A stretch of 32,093 nucleotides of DNA from Streptomyces sp. SID11385 (GTDB taxonomy: Bacteria; Actinomycetota; Actinomycetes; Streptomycetales; Streptomycetaceae), in the NCBI RefSeq assembly GCF_010548245.1, contig NZ_JAAGLR010000491.1:1-32093 (forward strand), given 5' to 3'. Both the position numbers and the translations under genes were made by a program. The number at the start of each line of letters is the position of its first letter. Position 1 is the first letter of the stretch. Below are positions 1 through 8,312 of the stretch, in pieces. The notes under the pieces were generated by a model that was given only the letters and a program-made list of their open reading frames with translations, was not told the origin of the DNA and did no database searches.

Positions 1-2
1 CC

Positions 3-845
3 GCCCTCGCCCATGCCCTCGCGGCCCGCGGCCTCGCCGTGGCCCTGCTCGGCAGGGAACTGGAGACGCTGGAGGCCGTCGCCCGCGAACTGCCCGTGCC
101 GACCTGCTCGCTGGAGGTCGACGTCACCGACGAGCCCGCCCTGCGCGGCGCCGCCGACTGCGTACGGCAACGCCTCGGGCCCGCCTCCGTCGTCGTCGCC
201 AACGCGGGCATCGCCGCGGCGGGCCCCTTCGCGCACACCGCCGCCGCGCTGTGGAACCGCGTCATCGCCGTCAACCTCACGGGCAGCGCCGCCACGGCCC
301 GCGTCTTCCTCCCGCACCTCCTCGCCACGCGCGGCCACTTCCTCCAGATCGCCTCCACGGCCTCCTTCGGCTCCGCGCCCATGATGAGCGCCTACTGCGC
401 CTCGAAGGCGGGCGCGGAGTCCTTCGCGCAGGCGCTGCGCAACGAAGTCGCTCCCGCGGGCGTCACGGTCGGCATCGCCTACCTGCACTGGACCGGCACC
501 GGCATGATCGAGGACATCGACGGGAACCCGGTCCTGCGCGCGCTGCGCGCCCACCAGCCGGCCTTCGCGGGCCGCGTCCACCCGCCCGAGCAGGTCGCCG
601 CCTGGCTCACCCGGAGCATCGTCCGCCGCGCGCCCACCGCCTACGCGCCGCCGTGGCTGCGCTTCCTCCAGCCCCTGCGGCCCGTCTTCCCCCACGCCGT
701 CTCCTACGTGTCGCGCCGCGCCCTCGCCCGCCTGGCACCCGCCGACCTGGTCCGCGAGGCTGGCGTCCTCGGGCCGGGCGGGCGCGCCGACTGGGGCGCC
801 GAGGACCGCAGCCCGGCACCCCCCGTGACGCCCCCGCACACCTGA
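3..845 (+). CDS. Short-chain dehydrogenase/reductase, 5' end cut off by the window
   Basis: The reading frame is open from the first complete codon (position 3), so the start and the usual N-terminal TGxxxGIG nucleotide-binding loop lie outside the window. The visible part begins in the helix after that loop (ALAHALAARGLAVALLGR). It continues with the classical SDR marks: an NAG motif (VVVANAGIAAAG), a Ser-rich strand before the active site (IASTASFGS), and the catalytic pair YxxxK, with Tyr at 393-395 and Lys at 405-407. Classical SDRs oxidise or reduce hydroxyl/keto groups with NAD(P)(H) in the cytoplasm. The substrate cannot be read from sequence. The C-terminal extension rich in Arg and Pro (WLRFLQPLRPVFP onward) is like that of SDRs acting on lipid-like substrates, but that is only a suggestion. 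It ends five bases before the convergent hydrolase gene, leaving no room for a separate terminator. Confidence 0.9.
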   Translation, partial: ALAHALAARGLAVALLGRELETLEAVARELPVPTCSLEVDVTDEPALRGAADCVRQRLGPASVVVANAGIAAAGPFAHTAAALWNRVIAVNLTGSAATARVFLPHLLATRGHFLQIASTASFGSAPMMSAYCASKAGAESFAQALRNEVAPAGVTVGIAYLHWTGTGMIEDIDGNPVLRALRAHQPAFAGRVHPPEQVAAWLTRSIVRRAPTAYAPPWLRFLQPLRPVFPHAVSYVSRRALARLAPADLVREAGVLGPGGRADWGAEDRSPAPPVTPPHT

Positions 846-849
846 CACC

Positions 850-1614
850 TCACGCCCCGGCGTGCTCCCTGGCCCGCGCGACGGCCTCGCCGATGTCGCC
901 CCGGTGAACGGGCCCGTGCCCGGCGAGCAGCGTCCCGGCGCTCACCGTTTCGAGAGCGGCGAGCGAGGCGAGGGTACGGGCCCGGTCGGCGTGGAACATC
1001 CCGGGCAGCAACTGCGGGCCCGACCGTCGCGAGGTGGGGTGGCCGGTCACGAGCGCGTCACCGCTGACGAGCACGCCGTGCTCCGGCAAGTGGTAGGCGC
1101 AGTGTCCGCGCGTGTGCCCCGGCGTGTGCACGGGCACGGGCCGCCCCGGCAGGTCGAGCGCCCCGGCGACGGGGAAGGCCCGCGGCCCGGCGACCGGCAC
1201 CGCGCCCAGCCCTCCCGAGCGCACCGCGCCCACCGCCCAGGGCAGCACCCCGGGCCGCCAGGCCCGCGCGAGGATCTTCCCGAGCGTCACCTGATGCAGG
1301 AACTCCCTGCGCGCGTGCGGCACTTCCTCCTCGTGCATGAGGATGTCGGTCCCGTACGCGGTGCGCAGGTGCTCGGCCGCCCCGATGTGGTCGCCGTGCG
1401 CGTGCGTGATCAGGACCGCGCGTACGGCCTCCGGCGCGACGCCGAGCCTCGCGAGCGAGGCGAGCACGGCGTCCCGGTCGCCGGGATACCCCGAGTCGAT
1501 GAGCGTCGCCGCGTCCCCGTCCTTGACGATCACCCAGTTCGTATCGCTGCCGTGGACCAGGTGGACCCCCGCCGCGACCTCGATGACGTCCTCGTCCCGC
1601 AACCCTGCCGTCAT
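850..1614 (-). CDS. MBL-fold (metallo-beta-lactamase superfamily) hydrolase
   Basis: This 254-residue protein has all the metal ligands of the glyoxalase-II-like metallo-beta-lactamase fold. They are HxHxDH (H71, H73, D75, H76 in LITHAHGDHIG), H167 in HTPGHTRGH, D186 in VSGDAL and H233 in AGHGP. Such enzymes bind two metal ions (usually zinc) and hydrolyse thioesters, lactones, phosphoesters or similar bonds. Which one applies here cannot be told. There is no signal peptide, so it is probably cytoplasmic. I chose the ATG at 1614 because an AGGAAAAGAG stretch precedes it and the family N-terminus begins near there; an in-frame ATG at 1641 would add nine residues. The open frame upstream of that is antisense to the lipoprotein gene and is not real. 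It is divergent from the lipoprotein gene and convergent with the SDR. Confidence 0.9.
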   Translation of the reverse strand: MTAGLRDEDVIEVAAGVHLVHGSDTNWVIVKDGDAATLIDSGYPGDRDAVLASLARLGVAPEAVRAVLITHAHGDHIGAAEHLRTAYGTDILMHEEEVPHARREFLHQVTLGKILARAWRPGVLPWAVGAVRSGGLGAVPVAGPRAFPVAGALDLPGRPVPVHTPGHTRGHCAYHLPEHGVLVSGDALVTGHPTSRRSGPQLLPGMFHADRARTLASLAALETVSAGTLLAGHGPVHRGDIGEAVARAREHAGA

Positions 1615-1746
1615 TGCACGCTCTTTTCCTGTCGATGACATCCGCTCAACGGAACGGCGTCGTCCCCGTGGCGACCTCGCGCCCCGCCGCGTTCCTTCCT
1701 GCGGCATACTGCCCGCCGAGACGATCACAGGGGAAGCGGGGGAGTC

Positions 1747-3069
1747 GTGGGGCGCACGAGGGCGGGACTGACGGCGGTGGCGCTGTGCGGTGGCCTCCTG
1801 CTCACGGGGTGCGGCGGTGACGCGAAGCCGGCGGGCCCGATACCCCTCGCCACCGGTCATCCGCACCGCCCCGCAAACCCCGCCGACCTCAACGGCGACG
1901 GGTACGCCGACGCGTTCCTCGGGGACGGGGAGCACAAGGGCGTCGTGCTGTGGGGCGCGAAGGACGGACTCGACGCGGGGCGTACGAGCCGCCTCGCGGT
2001 CTCGGGGGAACCGGTGCGCGCCGACCTGGACGCCGACGGTTACACCGACCTCGTCGCGGCGACCCCGCGCGGCACCACGGTGCTCCTGCGCGGCGGACCG
2101 CGCGGCCTCGCCGCGCCGCGCACCCTGCGCACCCCCGCGGGCTTCCTGCCCCGCGCGGCGGGGGACTTCGACGGCGACGGCACCACCGACCTCTTCGACG
2201 GCGGCCAGGGCGGTACGGGGGACACGGACTCCCTGCCCGAGGACCCGCAGCGGCCCGCCCGCGTCCTCCAGGGCCCCTTCACCGAGGACGGTGCCCCCGC
2301 CCGTACCCGTACGCTCGACGCCGGCCAGCACGGCTACAGCAGCCCGGCCACCGTGGCCGCCGCCGACTTCGACGGCGACGGCGCGAGCGACCTCGTCCTC
2401 GGCTACGCGTACGACGCCGAGGACGACGACAATGCGCCCCAGGACCTCGCCCCCGTCGCGTACTACAAGGGCAGCCCCGAAGGCCCGCGCCGCGACCGCA
2501 CGCGCGAGAAGGCCCTGCTCGCCGCCGCGGGCCCCGGGGCGGGCGGCTTCGCCTCGCTCCCGGGCGACACGGACGGCGACGCCGCCGCCGACCTCCTCGT
2601 CCCCGGCTCCGCGCCCGGGGGCCACGGCCGCGTCACCGTCCTCCGCGGGGGCCCCGGCGGCCCGGGCACGGGTGGCGAGCCGGACGTGTACGAGGGCGAG
2701 CAGGGTTCCTTCGGCTCCTCGGTCCTCACCGGCCGCATCGACGGCGACGCACGGGGCGATCTCGTCGTCGGCGCGGCCGGCGCCTACCGCCACGACGACT
2801 GGATCACCGTCCACGCCACCCGCGCCGGCACCCAGCGGCTCACCGCTCTCGACGACGGCATGCCGGGCCGCCCCAACGGCGCCCACTGGAACGAGTTCGT
2901 CCCCCTCGCCCTGCTCGACGCGGACGGCGACCACCACGCCGACCTCCTCGCCCACGCGCCCCGCCACGACGGCGGCAAGGGCGTCTACGTCCTCCTGCGT
3001 GGCACGGACAAGGGTCTCTCCTTCCGCGGCGTACGCTCCCTCGCCCCCGCGAGCCTCGGACTGGGCTGA
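1747..3069 (+). CDS. Lipoprotein with seven FG-GAP/VCBS-like repeats (beta-propeller)
   Basis: The 440-residue product starts with a GTG after a purine-rich stretch and has a lipoprotein signal ending in the lipobox LTGC, so Cys22 would be lipidated and the protein anchored outside the membrane. The rest carries seven calcium-loop repeats of the form D-x-D/N-x-D-G-x-x-D-hydrophobic. They begin near residues 47 (DLNGDGYAD), 93 (DLDADGYTD), 140 (DFDGDGTTD), 207 (DFDGDGASD), 274 (DTDGDAAAD), 331 (IDGDARGD) and 390 (LDADGDHHAD). Seven such repeats fit a seven-bladed integrin-alpha-like propeller. This class is common on Streptomyces surfaces and mostly uncharacterised; binding to a ligand or carbohydrate is the usual guess. 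No catalytic residues are evident. The fifth and sixth loops are degenerate (DGDAAAD, DGDARGD). Confidence 0.88.
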   Translation: MGRTRAGLTAVALCGGLLLTGCGGDAKPAGPIPLATGHPHRPANPADLNGDGYADAFLGDGEHKGVVLWGAKDGLDAGRTSRLAVSGEPVRADLDADGYTDLVAATPRGTTVLLRGGPRGLAAPRTLRTPAGFLPRAAGDFDGDGTTDLFDGGQGGTGDTDSLPEDPQRPARVLQGPFTEDGAPARTRTLDAGQHGYSSPATVAAADFDGDGASDLVLGYAYDAEDDDNAPQDLAPVAYYKGSPEGPRRDRTREKALLAAAGPGAGGFASLPGDTDGDAAADLLVPGSAPGGHGRVTVLRGGPGGPGTGGEPDVYEGEQGSFGSSVLTGRIDGDARGDLVVGAAGAYRHDDWITVHATRAGTQRLTALDDGMPGRPNGAHWNEFVPLALLDADGDHHADLLAHAPRHDGGKGVYVLLRGTDKGLSFRGVRSLAPASLGLG

Positions 3070-3115
3070 CCCCGGACCGGGCCGAGAACCGCTCGACTGT
3101 GTCCTGCCGAGGCGG

Positions 3116-3142
3116 TTTACAGCGCTCTTCCAACGATGTAAA
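3116..3142 (+). promoter_or_regulatory. Inverted hexamers with AGCGCT core upstream of the GH2 gene
   Basis: TTTACA (3116-3121) and TGTAAA (3137-3142) form a perfect inverted pair 15 bases apart. An AGCGCT palindrome at 3121-3126 resembles the core of the GAGAGCGCTCTC site found before the GH76 gene in this window. The segment is unusually AT-rich for this DNA and lies about 155 bases before the GH2 start. It could be a promoter (TTTACA as a -35-like box) or an operator; the sequence does not decide. Confidence 0.35.
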
Positions 3143-3172
3143 AAGTCAAGGGAGCCTCAAGTCGCGTTGTTT

Positions 3173-3193
3173 TCCCGCCGGTTGCCCGGCGGG
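3173..3193. terminator. Hairpin between the lipoprotein and GH2 genes
   Basis: CCCGCCGGG (3173-3181) pairs perfectly with CCCGGCGGG (3185-3193) around a three-base TTG loop. It lies 104 bases after the lipoprotein stop and 103 before the GH2 start, so it may end upstream transcription or be a structure in the GH2 leader. No T-run follows on the + strand; TTTT precedes it. Confidence 0.4.
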
Positions 3194-3295
3194 TCGCGAG
3201 GAGAGGCCCGCCTCGCACCGTGCTCCAGCTTGTCATGTACGTGATAAACGCTTGGCCGGCGGACCCCCGCCCGGCGTACCCGAAGGAGCCGCACC

Positions 3296-5662
3296 ATGCC
3301 CCCCGCCCGGACCTCCGCACCCCCGCCCCGCACCCGCAGACCCTCCCCGCGCGCCCTGATCGGCGCCCTGCTCGCCGTCCTCGCCCTGTGCGCGGGCGCC
3401 CTCACCGCCGCCGCCCCCGCCCAGGCCGCCGCGAGCGCCTGGGCCCCCAAGCCCTCACCCCTCACCACGCCGTGGACCAACCAGGTCCCCACCGACAAAC
3501 CGCTCCCCGAGTACCCCCGCCCCCAGCTCACCCGCCCCGACTGGTCGAACCTCAACGGCATCTGGGACTTCGCCGTGACCTCCGCGAACGCGGGCCAGCC
3601 CGCGCAGTGGAGCGAGCAGATCCGGGTGCCCTTCGTCGCCGAGTCCGCGCTCTCCGGCATCAAGCGCAAGGTCACCGCCGACGACAAGCTCTGGTACCGC
3701 CGCACCTTCACCGTCCCCGCGGGCTGGGACGGCAGGAACGTCGTCCTCAACTTCGGCGCGAGCGACTGGCGCACCACCGTGTGGGTCAACGGGCAGCAGG
3801 CGGGAGCCGTGCACAGCGGCGGCTACGACGCCTTCTCGTACGACATCACCGCGCTCCTGAACCGGGGCGGCAGCAACACCGTCGTCGTCTCCGTCGTCGA
3901 CCCGACCCAGTCCGGCGGCCAGGCGATCGGCAAGCAGCGCTCGGGCGACGTCGAGCCGCACTCGGGCGGCGGCATCTTCTACACCTCCGCCTCGGGCATC
4001 TGGCAGACCGTCTGGCTCGAACCCGTCGCCCCCGCCCACATCACCCGCCTCGACATGACCCCCGACCTCAACAGCAGCACGCTGAAGACCACGGTCCGCG
4101 CCGCCGGGGCGAACGGCCGCCAGGTCCGCGTCACCGTCTCCACGGGCGGACGCACCGTCGGCACCGCCACCGGGACCGTCGGCACCGCGCTCAGCGTGCC
4201 CGTACCCTCGCCGCACCTGTGGACCCCCGAGGACCCCTTCCTCTACGACGTCCGCGCCGAACTCCTCGACGGCACCGCCGTCACCGACACGGCCGGCAGC
4301 TACACCGGGATGCGCAGCATCGGCCTCGCCCGCGTCGACGGCGTCCAGCGCCCCGTCCTCAACGGGAAGTTCGTCTTCCAGACCGGCACCCTCGACCAGG
4401 GCTACTGGCCCGACGGCATCTACACCGCGCCCACCGACGACGCCCTCAAGTACGACCTCCAGAAGCACAAGGACCTCGGCTTCAACATGGTCCGCAAGCA
4501 CATCAAGGTCGAGCCCCAGCGCTGGTTCTACTGGGCCGACAAGCTCGGCCTCCTCGTGTGGCAGGACATGCCCGCGATGGACCTGCGCACCCCCGACAGC
4601 GCCGCCCGCACGCAGTGGGAGGCCGAGTACCACGAGATCATCGACGAGCACCGCAGCTCGCCGTCGGTCGTCATGTGGGTCGACGAGAACGAGGGCTGGG
4701 GGCAGTACGACCAGGCCCGCATCGCGAACGACGTCAAGGCGTACGACCCGAGCCGCCTCGTGGACAACATGAGCGGCATCAATTGCTGCGGCGCCGTCGA
4801 CGGCGGCAACGGCGACGTCATCGACCACCACAACTACGTCGGCCCGGGCGACACGAAACCGAGCGCGAGCCGCGCCGCCGTCCTCGGCGAGTTCGGCGGC
4901 CTCGGACTGCGCGTCGCGGGCCACGAGTGGTTCCCCGGCGGCGGCTTCAGCTACGAGGACCAGGGCGACGCCGCCCACCTGAACAACCGCTTCATCGGCC
5001 TCATCGACGCCCTGCGCCTCCAGCAGATGCCCGCCGGCCTCTCGGCCTCCGTCTACACCGAGATCACCGACGTCGAGAACGAGGCGAACGGCCTGCTCAC
5101 CTACGACCGCCAGGTCGTCAAGGTGGACGAGAACCGCGTCCGCGCCGCCAACCAGGCCCTCATCGCCGCCTCGCGCGGCACCCCGCCGCGCGCCACCCTC
5201 CCGACCGGCGGCTACAAGTCCCTGCGCGTCACGACGCCCGGCTTCACCGACCGCTACCTGCGCCACTACGACGGGCTCGCCAACACCGAGCCCGTCACCG
5301 CGGCCAGCCCCGCGGTCCTGAAGGCGGACGCCACCTGGAAGATCGTCCCCGGCCTCTCCGACTCCGCGTGCTACTCCTTCGAGTCCCGCAACTACCCCGG
5401 CGAGTACCTGCGTCACCGCGAGTTCCGCGTCCACCGCGAGGCGGGCGACGGCTCCGCGCTCTTCAAGGCCGACGCCACGTGGTGCGCGGTCCCCGGCGAG
5501 GGCGGCGTCCGCCTCATGGCGTCGAACTTCCCCGGCCAGTACCTGCGCCACTTCAACTCCGAGGTGTGGCTCGCCACGCCGGGCGGCACCCACGCCTACG
5601 ACACACCGGACCGCTTCACCGAGGACACCACGTGGGCGGTGGAGAACCCGTGGACCCCGTGA
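3296..5662 (+). CDS. Secreted GH2 family glycosidase with C-terminal AbfB (CBM42-like) domain
   Basis: This 788-residue exported enzyme has an Arg-rich N-terminus, a hydrophobic core (residues 20-40) and a likely signal cleavage near AQA at 42-44. The sugar-binding jelly roll (LTRPDWSNLNGIWDF, then WYRRTFTVP and DWRTTVWVNG) is followed by an Ig-like domain and a TIM barrel, as in GH2 beta-galactosidase/glucuronidase-type enzymes. The acid/base is the Glu of the NE pair (E466 in WVDENEGWG) and the nucleophile is probably E532 in LGEFGG. Residues about 639-788 form an arabinofuranose-binding AbfB beta-trefoil, with repeated signatures YLRHYDGL, EYLRHREFRVH and YLRHFNSEVW. This suggests action on arabinose-decorated plant polysaccharide, with the exact linkage unknown. 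The ATG at 3296 follows a GAAGGAGC ribosome site. It is probably monocistronic, ended by a strong hairpin. Confidence 0.92.
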   Translation: MPPARTSAPPPRTRRPSPRALIGALLAVLALCAGALTAAAPAQAAASAWAPKPSPLTTPWTNQVPTDKPLPEYPRPQLTRPDWSNLNGIWDFAVTSANAGQPAQWSEQIRVPFVAESALSGIKRKVTADDKLWYRRTFTVPAGWDGRNVVLNFGASDWRTTVWVNGQQAGAVHSGGYDAFSYDITALLNRGGSNTVVVSVVDPTQSGGQAIGKQRSGDVEPHSGGGIFYTSASGIWQTVWLEPVAPAHITRLDMTPDLNSSTLKTTVRAAGANGRQVRVTVSTGGRTVGTATGTVGTALSVPVPSPHLWTPEDPFLYDVRAELLDGTAVTDTAGSYTGMRSIGLARVDGVQRPVLNGKFVFQTGTLDQGYWPDGIYTAPTDDALKYDLQKHKDLGFNMVRKHIKVEPQRWFYWADKLGLLVWQDMPAMDLRTPDSAARTQWEAEYHEIIDEHRSSPSVVMWVDENEGWGQYDQARIANDVKAYDPSRLVDNMSGINCCGAVDGGNGDVIDHHNYVGPGDTKPSASRAAVLGEFGGLGLRVAGHEWFPGGGFSYEDQGDAAHLNNRFIGLIDALRLQQMPAGLSASVYTEITDVENEANGLLTYDRQVVKVDENRVRAANQALIAASRGTPPRATLPTGGYKSLRVTTPGFTDRYLRHYDGLANTEPVTAASPAVLKADATWKIVPGLSDSACYSFESRNYPGEYLRHREFRVHREAGDGSALFKADATWCAVPGEGGVRLMASNFPGQYLRHFNSEVWLATPGGTHAYDTPDRFTEDTTWAVENPWTP

Positions 5663-5711
5663 CCGGGGCCCGCTGACACCCGCAGTCCGTGACCCGGGCC
5701 GCTGACACCCG
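5659..5711. repeat. Direct duplication spanning the GH2 stop codon
   Basis: A segment beginning GTGACCGGGGCC at 5659 recurs in nearly the same form, GTGACCCGGGCC, at 5689. Both run on into GCTGACACCCG. The period is 30 bases, with one substitution and one missing base. The first copy contains the GH2 stop codon (5660-5662). It looks like a local slippage duplication. Confidence 0.7.
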
Positions 5712-5738
5712 TGGGGCGCGCCGCCGCGCGCCCCACGG
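5709..5738. terminator. Bidirectional hairpin terminator after GH2
   Basis: CCGTGGGGCGCGC (5709-5721) pairs perfectly over 13 bases with GCGCGCCCCACGG (5726-5738) around a four-base loop (CGCC). It lies between two convergent genes (stops at 5662 and 5765), the expected place for a shared factor-independent terminator. There is no long T-run, as is usual in Streptomyces. Confidence 0.75.
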
Positions 5739-5764
5739 AGCGGCCCGCCCGACCGTGGCCCGTC

Positions 5765-6031
5765 TCAGCCGGGCCACGTCCCTGTCAGCCGCTTCGCCGC
5801 CGTCGCCCCGCCCCGCTCCACGGCCGCCCGCACCGTCGAGAAGACGGCGCCCTGGAGGGCCGCCGCCACCAGGATCTCCCCCCACCGGCGGTCCTCGTCA
5901 CCGGCCGCCGGAGCCTCGCTCTCGTGCCCGAGCCTCTTCCACGCCTGCCGGAACAGCGCACCGGCCACCATCCCCGCGCCCATGCCGAGCGCCAGCCCCA
6001 CCGGTTTGTACGCGGCCTTGTCGACCTTCAC
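5765..6031 (-). CDS. Small DUF4235-type membrane protein
   Basis: With a GTG start at 6031 the product has 88 residues (MKVDKAAYKPVGLALG onward). That start sits behind GGAAGAGGTGAG and matches where DUF4235 proteins begin. The family pattern is clear: YKPVG, a hydrophobic segment with small residues (GLALGMGAGMVAGALF), then QAWKRLGHE, a charged loop, WGEILVAAALQGAVF as a second hydrophobic segment, and the ending RLTGTWPG. DUF4235 proteins are short, widespread in actinobacteria and of unknown function, probably membrane-embedded through the two hydrophobic helices. The gene is divergent from the phosphatase gene, but the sequence gives no direct functional tie. Confidence 0.85.
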   Translation of the reverse strand: MKVDKAAYKPVGLALGMGAGMVAGALFRQAWKRLGHESEAPAAGDEDRRWGEILVAAALQGAVFSTVRAAVERGGATAAKRLTGTWPG

Positions 6032-6218
6032 GTCCCGCTCACCTCTTCCCTGTGTTCCTGGCCATCGCGGCACCTGGCCGTGCCGTCCGTCCGCGCGTAC
6101 CCCCCGGGGCTCCGGTCAGGCGCGACTCCGCGCGCGGCGCTCCGGCCGGGCACGGCTCCCGCACGAGCGGCCCGTGCCCGTCCCGATTGCAGGGGGCGGG
6201 GACGGGAGGGATTCTGGG

Positions 6219-8246
6219 GTGGTGAGCGAAGAGCCGGAGGCGGGCGGCGAGGGAACCGGGGGCCTCCCGGTGCTGCGCCACGTCCTGACCGGCATCGCGC
6301 TGGTCGAGGGCGACACGTACACCCTCACGGACGCGAACGCCTCGTTCGCCGAGCGCGCGGGCCCACGCGTCGCGCCACCCGGCGGCCCCGTCCCCCCGGG
6401 AGCCCTGCGCACGGCACTGGACCGCGCCCGCCGCACCGGCCGCACGGAGCGGGTCCGGCTGCCGGCCACCACACGCGACGAGGGGGACCCGCACGCCCCC
6501 GTCGTCCTCCTGTGCCTGCCCCTGCGCCCCGCGCAGGGCCCGCCGCCGCTCCTCCTGCTCGCCGAAGCACTCCCGGAGACCGGGGAGACGGACGCCGACG
6601 AGACCGGAGGGCGCCCGCTGGACGACGACTCGCTCGTCCTGCGCTACCAGGCACTGCTCTCCGCCGTCCCCCAAGTCGTCTGGACACGCGGCCCGGACGG
6701 CCGCGTCACCCGGCTCTCCGGCACCGGGGACGCCGGACGGCTCGCCTTGCCACTGCCCGAGGACGGAGAGGACTGGCTGGACGCCGTCCACCCGAAGGAC
6801 CGCGAGCACTTCACCCGCGAGTGGCACGAGGCCACCGCCGCGGCCACCCACGTCACCTGCGTCGTCCGCGTCCGCGTCGGCGAGGACGCGCGGGCCTACC
6901 GGCACCTGCGGCTCACCGCCGTGCCCGTCGCCCGCGCGGACGGGCGGCAGGAATGGGTCGGCACCGTCGCGGACGCCGAGGGCGAGTGGTACGCCAGTAC
7001 GCGCGAACGCCTCCTCGCCCGGATGGCCGAGGTCTCCACGGCCCGCGACCTCTCCGAGGCCTTCAGGACGACCGCCACCGTCGTCGTGCCCGCACTCGCC
7101 GACTCGATCGCCGTCTTCGAGGTCCAGGGGGCCGCGGCACCCTCCGCGCTCACCGCGCGCCCCGCCGCGCGCGTCGCCTTCGCCCCCGGCCTGCCCCCGC
7201 TTCCGCCCCTCGGCGAGGACTTCACCCTCGGGCACATGGCCGACGAGGTCCTGCGCGACCGCGAGCCGCGCCTCGTCACCTTCCCGGCCGGAGCACCGCC
7301 CGCGGACAAGATCTCGCCCGTGTCGCTGGCCTGGCTGCGCGAGGCCGGGGCGACGAGCCTCGCGCTGCTCCCCGTCGTCGTGGACGGCCGGATCGTCGCC
7401 CTCGCCAGCGCCGCCAACTGCCGGGGCAACCCGCCGCCGGGCGAACCCGAACTGCGCCTGCTCCAGGACGTCCTGCAAGGACTCGGACGTCCCCTGCGCC
7501 GCACCCTGGAACTGCAACGCGCCCGGGAGACGGCCCTCGTCCTGCAACGCTCCTTCCTCCCCACCGTGCCCGACCTCGCGGGCGCCGAGATCAGGGCCCG
7601 CTACGTCCCCGCCAACGCCGCGGCCGAGGTCGGCGGCGACTGGTACGACGCGACCCGGCTGCCCGGGGGAGCCGTCGCCCTCACGATCGGCGACGTCGCC
7701 GGGCACGACCTCGACGCGGCGACCGCGATGGGCAGCGTCAACAGCATGCTGCGCGGCCTCGCCTGGGACGCGGGACCGCGCGCCGACCCCGCCCGCACCC
7801 TGGACCGCCTCGACGGCATGGTCCAGGGCCTCGGCACCGCGTCGCTCATCACCACCGTCCACGCGCTCCTGTGCCCCGACCCCGGGCGCGGCTGGCACAT
7901 CACGCTCGCCAACGCGGGCCACCCCCCGCCCCTGCTGCTCCGCGCCGCCGGACCCGTCGACTGCCTCGGCGAGGAACCCGACCCCCCGCTGTGCGCGCCG
8001 ACCCGGGAGGCCCGGAGCAGCACGAAACTCTTCCTCGCGAAGGGCGACACGCTGTTCCTCTACACGGACGGGCTCGTGGAGATCCCGGAGGCGAGGATCA
8101 CCGACCGCATCGCGCACCTGCGCGCACGCGTCGAGTCGCTCCACCGCGACGGCCGGCCCCTGGAAGCCCTCGTCCGGGACGTCGTCGCGCACGTCCGCGC
8201 GGGCAAGGACGACATCGCGGTCATCGCCTTCCGGGCGACGGGCTGA
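6219..8246 (+). CDS. PAS-GAF-PP2C (SpoIIE/RsbU-type) protein phosphatase
   Basis: The 675-residue product is a sensor-linked serine/threonine phosphatase. After an N-terminal, possibly degenerate PAS-like part, a PAS domain spans about 138-255 (LRYQALLSAVPQVVW ... VHPKDREHF) and a GAF domain about 265-430. The SpoIIE/PP2C phosphatase domain runs from about 437 to the end. Metal-binding acids are visible: D474 in VGGDWYD, D492 in IGDVAGHD, and D664-D665 in KDDIAV. Such proteins usually dephosphorylate anti-anti-sigma factors and so adjust sigma-factor activity; the cue sensed here is unknown. No HATPase kinase domain is fused, unlike many Streptomyces relatives. Adjacent GTGs at 6219 and 6222 both follow GGGAGGG; I chose the first for spacing. 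No anti-sigma partner gene is nearby. Confidence 0.9.
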   Translation: MVSEEPEAGGEGTGGLPVLRHVLTGIALVEGDTYTLTDANASFAERAGPRVAPPGGPVPPGALRTALDRARRTGRTERVRLPATTRDEGDPHAPVVLLCLPLRPAQGPPPLLLLAEALPETGETDADETGGRPLDDDSLVLRYQALLSAVPQVVWTRGPDGRVTRLSGTGDAGRLALPLPEDGEDWLDAVHPKDREHFTREWHEATAAATHVTCVVRVRVGEDARAYRHLRLTAVPVARADGRQEWVGTVADAEGEWYASTRERLLARMAEVSTARDLSEAFRTTATVVVPALADSIAVFEVQGAAAPSALTARPAARVAFAPGLPPLPPLGEDFTLGHMADEVLRDREPRLVTFPAGAPPADKISPVSLAWLREAGATSLALLPVVVDGRIVALASAANCRGNPPPGEPELRLLQDVLQGLGRPLRRTLELQRARETALVLQRSFLPTVPDLAGAEIRARYVPANAAAEVGGDWYDATRLPGGAVALTIGDVAGHDLDAATAMGSVNSMLRGLAWDAGPRADPARTLDRLDGMVQGLGTASLITTVHALLCPDPGRGWHITLANAGHPPPLLLRAAGPVDCLGEEPDPPLCAPTREARSSTKLFLAKGDTLFLYTDGLVEIPEARITDRIAHLRARVESLHRDGRPLEALVRDVVAHVRAGKDDIAVIAFRATG

Positions 8247-8276
8247 CGGGGCGCCTGCCGCCCGGCCTGGACGGCA

Positions 8277-8294
8277 CCGGGCCCGTACGCCCGG
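8277..8294. terminator. Short hairpin between convergent genes
   Basis: CCGGGC (8277-8282) and GCCCGG (8289-8294) form a six-base stem with a six-base loop in the 66-base gap between the convergent phosphatase and dioxygenase genes. It is weak, but placed where a terminator is expected. Confidence 0.35.
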
Positions 8295-8312
8295 CCCCGC
8301 CCGCCCTCGCAC

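Noticed and set aside
1615-2967. Long open frame antisense to the lipoprotein gene, continuous with the metallo-hydrolase frame
   Set aside because: It is a GC-bias shadow of the repeat protein. The plus-strand product has a lipobox and regular repeats, and the hydrolase has its own ribosome site and start at 1614.
3455-5593. Long minus-strand open frame across the GH2 gene
   Set aside because: The translation is Val/Asp/Gly/Ala-rich and without domain marks, while the plus strand encodes a complete GH2-AbfB enzyme.
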